This document shows, in pieces, positions 34,673 to 43,700 of a stretch of DNA of 64,000 nt (position 1 is the stretch's first letter; every line of letters starts with the position of its first letter). The notes beneath the pieces were generated by a model. The model saw nothing but the letters and a program-made list of their open reading frames with translations. It did not search any database and was not told the DNA's origin. This DNA is from Sceloporus undulatus (lineage: Eukaryota; Chordata; Lepidosauria; Squamata; Phrynosomatidae). The translations under genes and the position numbers were made by a program. Where the stretch lies: assembly GCF_019175285.1 (NCBI RefSeq), contig NC_056528.1, positions 17,772,140 to 17,836,139 on the forward strand. The letters run 5' to 3'.

Positions 34673-35950
34673 AACCTTGTACTTAGACTAGTTTCAACTT
34701 TAAAACTTTGGGTCCTACTGCTGGCTGTAAACAGACACACAGCAGGAGAACCCAAATTTTTGAAGTGTATGTATATGCTTTTAAGTCCTATCAACCTTTG
34801 ACAACCCCATGCGTTTTACAGGATTTTCTCAGGCAAGGGATATTTAGACATGGTTTCGCCAGTTCTTTCCTCTGCTGTTTGCTAAGGCTACTCTATTCTC
34901 CGCCTCTCCTCTGACACCCACAACAAAGCAAACAACATATTATGTGACTGGGCATGTGACAGTTTCCTGTGTGTCATGACAAGCATCCCATTGCAGTGTG
35001 GCAAAATCCTGGAACAGGAGAATCATAAAGTCTTCAGATCAGTTTACACAGCAACAAACTGAAACAACGCAACATTTTCACTAGCGTTTCAACTCAACTC
35101 TTCCTTGACCCTTTGAGGGATTTTCTGGCATATTGTGTTAGTGTCTCTTGACCTCCCAAACTGGAAATGGGGGGGTGTATTGCCTCCCTGATGTTGCTGA
35201 ACTGCAGCTCACATCGTTCCTCAATATGGGCCTCCAAGATCTGGAGAACCAACACATTGCCTACCCTTGTCCTAAATTTTCAGTAGATGAAATGAAATGT
35301 GAGCGGGGAGAAACAAAGGAATGATGTAGGATTGATTGGCTTTGAATTTGAATGTAACATTTAAGCCATATTAAGTGCCCTTTGCTGACTTTTTCTGTCC
35401 TAATTAAATGCTTCAGTTCAGCGATGTTTTGGCAACTGGAAAAAAATTAGACATGCTGAGCATCTGAAAATACATATTTAATTAGACATGCTGTGTATCT
35501 GAAAATATGTATGTTATCTGGTAAATAGAATTTCAAACACACTTATAAAACCAGATCTACATCTATTTAGGGGAAATTTCCCCAAACTTTATTGTTTAAG
35601 ATCCCACCCCCACAATTGATATTTTGTATGTAGACAGATCTACGTTGCTGTTTCTGAGCAACACTTGCAGAACCGCAGGTGGAGGGTCCCTATGACCATT
35701 CAGGAAGGCTTGAACTAGCCTTTTCATTACATGAACTTGAAAAGCCGTTCTTGATGTCTATTACATCCACACCAATTTCACTGCAGCTCTCAAAGGAGGC
35801 AGATCTTACACGCTCAGTTCAGGCACAATTGTATCTGAATCCTAACAGAAGAAATAAAGAGTAGGTGCATTCTCTCCTCTCAGGTGCCCAGACCCTGCGA
35901 ATCTCAAGAACTGAAGCCAGACAATGGTCGGCATATTTTCTCCAAACTAA

Positions 35951-36184
35951 GGCCTGTTACAGACAGCCAAAATAAAGCTGCTTCGAGTCACAGTGGAGGT
36001 ATGGTGTTTCAATGATGCATGCATCCTAAGAGTCCAGAAGTTGCACCAAAGCCACGCTCTAGCCCTAAGGACTGGGACGTGGCTTTGGTATGGCTTCTGG
36101 ACTCTTAGGACACATGCATCATTGAAACACCATACGTCCACTGTGACTCAAAGCAGCTTTATTTTGTCTGTGTGTAACAGGCCT
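35951..36184. mobile_element. Fold-back MITE, copy 1
   Basis: About 234 bp that is nearly all one imperfect inverted repeat. The ends are ggcctgttacagacagccaa and its complement ttttgtctgtgtgtaacagg. The arms share aataaagctgcttcgagtca, gtgtttcaatgatgcat and ctaagagtccagaag. Flanking words ctaagg and ctatgg may be a target duplication. No coding capacity. A second copy lies at 37302-37536. Confidence 0.8.
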
Positions 36185-37301
36185 ATGGCTTAAAAGAAAG
36201 TCAAATTATGAGAGGAGAGCCTTAAAAAGCTGTTTAGGATGCTGCCAAAGCATTTGGCTTTACTAAGAGAGAGAGGCGTCAAAGAGCCAATTTTGCAGAG
36301 CCAGTTTGTAATGCCATCATATACTTGCTCAATTCGTTGGTTATCCTCTGGCTGAGCCACTCAGAGAAACAGCTACAGCTGCAAAATCACATCATGAATT
36401 GGGGAAGCTCCTCTTTCCCATCAAAGGAATTGCAGAAGTGCTGAGCTGGGGTTTCAGAACCTGTCTATGATTCATTTATACCTTTCTCTCACATACACAC
36501 AGAGATACAGGTGCAGCACCTTTAGATAGCAACTGCGTCACACTAGCCATTGACTTGAATGCAACTGGAGACACAGCACCGTCTTGACGTTTCCCACTTG
36601 CTCCTTAGGACGAAAAATAATATGAGATCAGAATGAAAGAACTAAGTTTGGACCTACTCTTCCAGGAGTGCTATTCTAGTATCTGAGCGAATCAGGTCAC
36701 CAGAATGGCAATCAATACAACGCTTTGTTGAAAGTATCAGAAAAGAGATCCTTGCCTCTATAACTTCTGAACTTGCTGGACTAAATACGCAATGTGTTCC
36801 CAGCTTGCTGGGGGCAATTGTCTTATAGACTATAAACAGCTGAGTCCACTATTAAGCAGTATAGAAATGCTATGGCTATTTTTACCATCCATCAAAGGAA
36901 TTACAGACAGAATCGGGAAACTGATGAGGAAACACAACCTCCAGATGGTCTATAAACCAACCAAGAAAATCCAGCCAATGCTTTGTTCAGCGAAGGACGG
37001 GAGGGACCCTCTTGCAGCCGCAGGAGTTTACCAGAGAAGTCTACATAGGGACCACCGAATGCAGCGTCCAAACATGAATCAAGGAACATGATTCTGCAGA
37101 CTGGGTCAGCCAGGAAAATCAGCAGTAGCCAAACACATTACAAACCATCCTGGGCACAAAATGTTGTTTGAAGACACTGAAATTCTGGATCATGACAACA
37201 GCTATCAGGTCAAAATGCACAGGGAAGCCATTGAAACCCACAAACACCAAGACAGCTTCAACAAGAAAGAAGAAACCCTTAAAGCTTAAAGGAAACAAGG
37301 T

Positions 37302-37536
37302 CCTGTTACAGACTGCCAAAATAAAGCTGCTTTGGGTCTCTTTGGAGGCATGCTATTTAAATGATGCATGCATCCTAAGAATCCGGAAGCTGCACCAAAA
37401 GCTGCACTCCAGTGCTTAGGAATGGAGAGTGGCTTTGGCGCGACTTCCGGACTCTTAGGACCCAGGCATCATTTAAATAGCATACCTCCAAAGAGGCCCG
37501 AAGCAGCTTTATTTTGGTTGTCTGTAACAGGCCAAG
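37302..37536. mobile_element. Fold-back MITE, copy 2, nested in the Penelope-like fossil
   Basis: Same architecture as the copy at 35951-36184: ends cctgttacagactgccaaaa and complement ggttgtctgtaacagg, with inner arms sharing aataaagctgcttt and catttaaat / atttaaatg. It interrupts the Penelope-like sequence and is flanked on both sides by caaggt, a plausible 6-bp target duplication. Confidence 0.8.
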
Positions 37537-37751
37537 GTTTGGCTGCCAGTCCTGAAAAACACCAAACTCAAGACCCAGCAAAACGCAAATGAAAACCATT
37601 CAGGGTCAGGGGATTTCCCAGCAAACAATAGATCTTGCATTAAACAGACTCAAATTGTCTTTGCAGATCCTCCCAACCTGAGGCCTTGCCATCAACAACA
37701 AAGCAATGCACACATTAACGTGGAAATCACTCCTTCTAACCTAGAGTCACA

Positions 37752-37779
37752 CTATATATATATATATATATATATATAT
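37752..37779. repeat. (TA)n microsatellite
   Basis: Uninterrupted alternating TA run inside the Penelope-like tail. Confidence 0.9.
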
Positions 37780-37800
37780 CCAACTCCCTTCCATGTCAGC

Positions 37801-37847
37801 ATTCCCTGAAGATGCCAGCCACAGAAGCTGGCAAAACGTCAGGAATA
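37801..37847 (+). ncRNA. Hammerhead-ribozyme-like motif in Penelope-like tail
   Basis: Reads attcc-CTGAAGA-TGCCAGC-cacagaa-GCTGGCA-AAA-CGTC-aggaat. That gives a CUGANGA core, a 7-bp stem II (37813-37819 with 37827-37833), an A-rich second core strand, an ACGT/GTC cleavage-site segment and a short stem I (attcc with ggaat). Minimal hammerheads of this form are known in Penelope-like elements. The core looks slightly degenerate, so activity is doubtful. Confidence 0.55.
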
Positions 37848-38224
37848 AACACTTCTAGAACATGGACACATAGCTCCCAAACCCCACAAAAAGCTATTGC
37901 TATTGCCGTATGCAGAGGGAGGCAACACTGGTTGCACTAGGAAAGCAGACACCCAGCGCATGAGAGGCTGTCCAAAGCATAAGAAACTACCTACTCCCAG
38001 TTCACTTTATCTACCTAACATGATCCCCTCAGCAACCATGAATAATTCACTAAGCAATGGCTATCAGATACCAGACGCTGCCACATTGACAGACATAGCC
38101 TCAAAGAGCCTCTCATTGATTCTCATGCTGACTTTGTGAATACAGGAGCACAGCCATAGACCTCACCTGACCCTTCCAGGCTCCCACTACTAGGACTGAA
38201 GGAAACACACAGATCAGGGATATC

Positions 38225-38830
38225 ATAGGATCATAGAGTTGGAAGAGAGAGACCCCAAAAAGGGCCTGATCCAGTCCAACCCCATTCTGCCATGCAGGAA
38301 CTCTCAGTTGAAATATCCTCATTGACAGATGGCCATCCAGCCTCTGCTTACAGACCTCTAAGGAAGGAGACTTCGCCACTCTTCAAGGAAGAGTCTTCCA
38401 CTATCAAACAGCCCTTACTCTCAGGAAGTTCCTCTGAATGTTCAGGTGGAGTCTCTTTTCCTGGAGCTTGCATCCATTGCTCCGGGTCCAAGCTTGCTCC
38501 CTCCTCAAAATGACATCCCTTCAAGTATTTAAACAGGGCTGTCATATCACCTCTTAACCTTCTCTTCTCCAGGCTAAACATCCCCAGCTCCTTGAGTCCT
38601 TCCTCATAGGGCTCCATGGTTTCCAGACCCTTCAGCATTTTAGTCTCCCTCCTTTGGAGACATGGCTCCAGTTTCTCAATGTCCTTTTTGAATTGCTTTG
38701 CCCAGAACTGGACACAATATTATTCCAGGTGGATCCTGACCAGAGCAGAATAGAGTGGCACTGTTACTTCCCTTGATCTAGACACTAGACTTCCACTGAT
38801 GCAGCCTGGGATCGCATTGGCCTTTTCAGC
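38225..38830 (-). mobile_element. CR1-type LINE 3' fragment
   Basis: Minus-strand translation contains [20 protein letters not shown] followed by [16 protein letters not shown], and a [14 protein letters not shown] stretch. These are remnants of the CR1 ORF2 C terminus. The 3' end on this strand is AACTCTATGATCCTATGA, the CR1-type terminal repeat. 5'-truncated and broken. Confidence 0.8.
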
Positions 38831-38939
38831 TGCATTGCAGCAACTCTGCCTCTGAAGATCCATTGCCACGCAGCCCTTCATGAGAAGGACCAGGCTGAAG
38901 CTTCCCTGGCCATTGCAACTCTGAACGTGGCCGCTCTCT

Positions 38940-39106
38940 TCTAATCCCAGAAGCAGTGCTAGGGAATGCTGGGAGTTGTAGTTGATTGTGGCACCAGAGT
39001 TCTCTCTGGCAGAGAAGGCTCAATAGCTCACAAAACTATAGTTCCCAGAATTCCCTCGCTCTGGGCCCCACAACAAACTCCAACTCCCAGAATTCCATAG
39101 CAGCCC
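38940..39106. mobile_element. MITE remnants (tgggagttgtagtt family)
   Basis: Two inverted units: gggaatgctgggagttgtag near 38961 and its partner ctatagttcccagaattccc near 39035, then a further ctccaactcccagaattcc. The palindromic layout matches the MITE family around 6.3-8.3 kb. It sits about 100 bp inside GOLGA1 intron 1. Confidence 0.55.
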
Positions 39107-39216
39107 TGAGACAGACGTCCTTCCTCCTCCGTCAGGTTAAAAAGAGCCTTTTCATTAAACCGTGTTATTAAATGAGCCCAAACCGGAGGAAACTAACCCC
39201 GCCTTGTTCAACTTAC

Positions 39217-39310
39217 CAGCTGCGGCTGACAGAAGAGACGCCTCGGCGTCGACGCCCGACCCGGAAATGCTTCCACCGGCTGCCGGAAGTGACGTGGAAG
39301 AAAATGAACT
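39217..39310 (-). other. GOLGA1: GOLGA1 non-coding exon 1
   Basis: A CpG-rich stretch ending, on the minus strand, with CGCAGCTG|GTAAGTT, a strong splice donor (exon edge 39217). The transcription start is placed upstream only approximately. Human GOLGA1 also begins with a non-coding exon, as I recall. Confidence 0.65.
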
Positions 39311-39420
39311 AGTGCGCATGCGCGGGATGGAACGGCGAAGCGAAGCCCTAAGAAGGGGAGGCGATGACGTATAGTGTGGGCGTGGCGCTTGGAGAGGCCC
39401 CGCCCCTCGCGTGACTGCAA
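39283..39420 (-). promoter_or_regulatory. GOLGA1: GOLGA1 CpG-island promoter with ETS, CRE-like and NRF1 sites
   Basis: CCGGAAGT at 39283-39290 is a perfect ETS/GABPA core. It runs into TGACGT, a CRE half site. TGCGCATGCGCG at 39313-39324 is a perfect palindromic NRF1 site. CpG-rich with no TATA, as expected for a broadly expressed Golgi gene. The next gene in that direction is the 3' end of SCAI, so this is not an obvious bidirectional promoter. Confidence 0.65.
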
Positions 39421-39504
39421 AAAGAGCGGGAAACGCTCCTCCCTTATTTACCTCAGAGAGGTCGTTCCCTCAGAAGAGATAGCATTGCTTTCGACAATTG
39501 TGTC

Positions 39505-39990
39505 GTTGTGTATTTATTTTCTGTCCCGCCTTTCTCCCCAACAGGCGCCTCACAATAAGTTTTAAAAACATGTTGCAATAATAATAATAATCACAAATAT
39601 TAGCATCACAAGACCTATCCCATATAAGACCCATCCCATAACTACACATTGTTCTGTGTTTTCAGGTTGTTTCTTGGCCAGATTTCTTTAAGGGTTGTGT
39701 GGTTTTTTTGGCCTCCCTCTGAGGCTGAGGGAGTGTGACTTGCCCCAAGTGGGCTTTCCAGTGATACACAAGGAAAAAGGGATTCAAACCCAAGTCTGCC
39801 TTGGGAGTGCACCTTAAAAGCCCAGTATAAATTAAAAACACATAAAAGTGAGCGTTAAAATAAGAATTAAAACTATTTCTTAAGTGATTCTCCAAACTTT
39901 GGTTTTATAGATGTTATTTTTGGACTTCAGCTCCCAGAATTCTTGACTATTGGCCAAGCTAGCTAAGGCTTCTGGGAGTTAGAGTCCAAA
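39505..39990. mobile_element. SINE fragments in GOLGA1-SCAI spacer
   Basis: tatttattttctgtcccgcctttctcc at about 39510 is the end of a common squamate repeat. At 39645-39800 there is a minus-oriented CORE/MIR-like SINE (aggttgtttc..ggccagattt.., gattcaaacccaagtctgcc). At 39905-39985 there is a short palindromic cttctgggagtt / agctcccagaattct unit. Confidence 0.5.
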
Positions 39991-40003
39991 AAAAAAAAAC
40001 ACC

Positions 40004-40575
40004 CCACAGGAGAATACTTGCCTATAGGGAAACACAGGGGGATACTTGCCCATAGGGATTCATTGGGGAATACTTGCCCATAGGGGGATACTTGCCCATA
40101 GGGAAACATAAGGGGATACTTGCCCATAGGGATACATGGGGGGATACATGGGGGAATACTTGCCCATAGAGATTCATTGGGGAATACTTGTCCATAGGGA
40201 TACATAGGGGGATACTTGCCCATAGGGCTACACAGGGGAATACTTGCCCATAGATTCAGCAGGGAATACTTGTCCATAGGGAAATATAGAGTACATAGGG
40301 AAACACTGCATAATACCTGCCCGTAGGGAAGCATAGGACAATACTTGCCCTTGGGGAAACAGGGGAATATTTGCCCATAGGGAAGCATAGGACAATTGCT
40401 CATAAGGATACACAGGACAACAAATAGGGCAATACTTGCTGACAGGGAAACATTGGACAAGTAATGTTTCCCTATGGTCAGGTATTGTCCAATGTTTCCC
40501 TATGGGCAAATATTCCCCTACGTATCCCCATAGGCAAGTATTCTCCTATGATTCTCTATGGGCAAGTGCTGTCAT
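40004..40575. repeat. About 28-bp minisatellite with orientation switch
   Basis: Roughly 16 variant copies of a unit like tacttgcccatagggatac + ataggggga run from 40004 to about 40452. About four copies then follow in reverse orientation (ttccctatgggcaaatattc...) to 40575. The switch point is itself an inverted repeat: agggaaacatt 40444-40454 with aatgtttccct 40463-40473. It lies in the spacer between the GOLGA1 promoter and the SCAI 3' end. Confidence 0.9.
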
Positions 40576-40591
40576 TTGTTTTAGTACGTCC

Positions 40592-40685
40592 CCTGAACAA
40601 ATCTTGCCAAGAAAATCCCATGATATTCAGTGCCTTAGGGTCGCCGTAAGTCAGAAATGACTTGAAGACACACTACAACAAGAAG
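40592..40685 (+). mobile_element. CORE/MIR-like SINE 3' fragment
   Basis: tgaacaaatcttgccaagaa, then gtgccttagggtcgccgtaa and aaatgacttgaagacacac, matches the 3' half of the SINE at 34440-34672. Confidence 0.65.
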
Positions 40686-40739
40686 TGGTTTATATTCATT
40701 TCCATCTGTAGCCCACCTAGTCAAGAACGCACAGACACA

Positions 40740-43700
40740 CGCCTTTAGGCAAATATGTTTATTGTATACTGGTAATACATATAATCGGAGTGGCTCTCAG
40801 ATACAAAATTCATGTACAGTAATTCACAACTGATGAAGGTACTCACATTCCAAGCGGACATTAACCAACGTGAAAGTCTTCAATACACTTGACAGCAAAA
40901 CCCCAGAAATGTCATATCCTTGCTACTTCACACAACATAAAAAGCAGTATTGTTTTTGTTTGTTTTATACAGTATTTTATTCCCTTCGGTGCTATGTCAG
41001 GTTTGCAGAGGATCACAGTGTTCATAGCCCGGAAATCGTACTTAGTGGAAGAGTCTTTCCCAAAGAGGACGTGGCAGATGCTTTGGGATTAGAAAACAAA
41101 AAGAGCAAAGATAAGAAAAAGCTGCCACGTGTTTCACTGTTACTATAGCCTTGACTCAACCCTGGGAAACACACCTGCACAAACCACATCCATAAGCTAT
41201 CAATTTATCAGCCGACAAACCGGGACAAATGTCCAAAAGAGATGGGAGGAGAAAGGGAAATGTCTGTGGTTGAGGAATATGGCTTAGGTTTAATTCGGAT
41301 GCATTAGAGACAAGACAAAAGGTTTTTGCACAGGGTTACAAGAGACGGACGTCAGGTTCCCACATCGACATGGAGAGTAAGCAATCGCTCTTGCGGAGGG
41401 TGAAAATTAAAAAAGCAAAACCACAAAAGTAATTTACAACCTTGTAAACAAGAATGACCCGATCTTCTCGGCGTTAAGAAGAAGAAGAAGGGGGGAAAAG
41501 CATCACACCAAGCTGGTCGGATTGGGAGCATTGCAAAGCTCCCATAACATCAATTGGCACCGAGATGTGTCTATGTAACAAAGATTAACAGTGGCTTTTT
41601 GTGAACTGGTTACAGAGGTTACCCTACAGCATTTATCGCATGCACTATTCATGGGACTAGCAGCACTTCGAACAGGGTCAGGTACATGTAAAACATTTTG
41701 TGCTTCTATCTCCTCGACAGAGAGAGAGAGATCCTAAGAGATACAGCTGTATTTTTTTTTATTCCCTACAACTGGCATCACAGTTCAAGAACATTTTTCA
41801 ATTACAGACAAGCATTTGCCACAGATTAAAAAAGTCCCCCCCCTTTTAACCACTTAGAAGGCGAGTTATTACAACTTCCAGATTTAAAAAAAGCACGATG
41901 TGTTGTTGAAGAGAGAAGAGGAAAAAACAACAACAACCAAGCATGTTATTTGTAATACAAGCTTTAAAAAAAGACAATTACAAGGTTGGAAAGAATGTGC
42001 CATCCTAGACACAATGTTTTATGGTGTACCTGCTTCCACTTTTTATGGGTTTGCTAGGATATCAATTGGGAGACTCACCTATTAAGACAGCATTGCAGAG
42101 TTGGGGCAATTTGATTTCTGTGTGGTTCCTAAACCTTACTGACCCAGGTGTCTGGGTTTGGTACAGATTTAGTCCTATTGGATCCAGTGAAATCAATGGG
42201 ACTGATTGAAGTCATGACAACATTATTAACAAGTCTCCTTGACTCTTTGTATGAATAGATCTGGATCCAGCCCACAGACCCACTGATAAAAACGTTTGTA
42301 GTCTCTTTGCCAATTGTTCAGTGGATTCAGGACTATTAGTATCTATATTATGTATGTTTTCTGCTGCGTCATCCAAATGAGGAAAAAGACTATGAGAGTC
42401 GACACAATATAGTCAAGCCACACATCTACAGATCCAGAGGCTAACAAGGCCCATATGCGCATAGACATGCAAAAAATGGCACTGAAAAGCACAGGCTTTA
42501 AAAAATCCAAAATGGAATCAGGCCTTAGTGGTATCAAAATTCGAAGCCTATCTAAAAAAAGAAAATGTTAAACTAGAATCCGACACGCTAATTTCAAAGC
42601 TTGCTCAAGACTTGATCGCTCCTAACTTTACCTTGGGAAGTCTAGCAACGGAAACAGCCTTTGGGCCCCGCAATCGGCCCAAGAAAAGTAATTTCGAATA
42701 AGCAGTTACTAGCACTTAAGCAAACAAACACCCAGGGATTACAGACACTTTACCTAGAAAAGCACCTCTAAGTGATCAAGAACAGAGTCCTCCAGTTCTT
42801 AGAGAAAGGCAAATGTTGCTCTGTTCTTCGAGAAGCATTTATAGAATACATTATTCATTTTCTTGTATGCCTCCAATTGCCTGCCCCAAAAGGGAAGGAT
42901 GAGAAAAGTCAGTTTCTTGTGCTTTAGGTTTTGGCATAGCTAAAAATTACATTTAATGAAGTTAAATCTGACTCCTGGCTCGGCTGTCAAGCTCCATTGA
43001 AGCGATAAGCCTTTAAAGCGAATGCCGGGGGCTTACACTTAGTAGCAAATGTAAAACCACTAGCTCACGTATACTTCACATCTGTATGCCCAACTGTTTT
43101 GTTTTAATTTGTTTTGAACACATGTATATTCCTGGCAAGTACAAAATTAATTTCCAAATCAAATTTTTCCAGAGCAAATTCACATTTCTGAACTTTAGCA
43201 ATAACTGATAGTTTGGTTAGCATCATAAATGGCTCTCTTATATCTAAGACTCACTCTGGCTGCATAGGTGGCAGCAAAACAGAAGGGTGAATCAAGAATC
43301 ATTTGCAATATCAACAGAAGATTGTATGAAAGAGCACAGCTGTACATGAATTGGTGGGGGATATTTTTTTAGCATCCAATTTTTGGTATCTGTTCTTGTT
43401 CAGCTTTTTAAAAAACATAGGGCTGTAATTACCTGTATATCTCTGTTCCATTGAACGGGTTACAGAATTCTGTCTTTCCTAGATGTTATCGTTGACAAAC
43501 ATTTACTAAAATACAAAATAAGAACACTAACTCGAGTCTCTTTTCCAACCTTCTGCACACAAGCTGTTTCAACATAATGATGCAAAAATGGAGCAAGACA
43601 GGTGGGATCAACCCTCTAATTTTGGATCCCAAGAAAGAAGAGAGATGCCAAATTTTGCTTGCAAGGTAAGGACGGCTATTTTATATTGTTAGGCAACTGC

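Larger units (their letters stand above)
36850..37890 (+). mobile_element. Penelope-like element, 3' part, with nested MITE
   Basis: Translated pieces include FLPSIKGITDRIGKLMRKHN, then VYKPTKKIQ, then the region around AAGVY, which fits the linker and GIY-YIG endonuclease end of Penelope-like retroelements. A later piece reads like DTEILDHDNS. After the nested MITE (37302-37536) the element continues through a TA run to a tail with GAAGATGCCAGCCACAGAAG and ggaataaacacttctagaac. It is a broken fossil; the reverse transcriptase part is not seen. A second tail copy is at 48000-48125. Confidence 0.7.
34183..39216 (-). other. GOLGA1: GOLGA1 intron 1 (includes a few bp of 5' UTR next to the ATG)
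   Basis: A 5.0 kb intron between the non-coding first exon and the ATG-bearing exon. The acceptor is probably CTTTGAG on the minus strand about 20 nt upstream of the ATG. It carries a whole SINE, two fold-back MITEs, a Penelope-like fossil, a CR1 fragment and MITE remnants. Unique sequence at 35.3-35.9 kb includes an imperfect direct duplication of about 35 bp (ttagacatgctg...tctgaaaata) at 35448-35516. Confidence 0.75.

Noticed and set aside
39963-40460. A 165-codon open frame with repeated PYGQV and LWASI words
   Set aside because: It is the translation of the 28-bp minisatellite in rotating frames. No start context, splice sites or homology support a protein.
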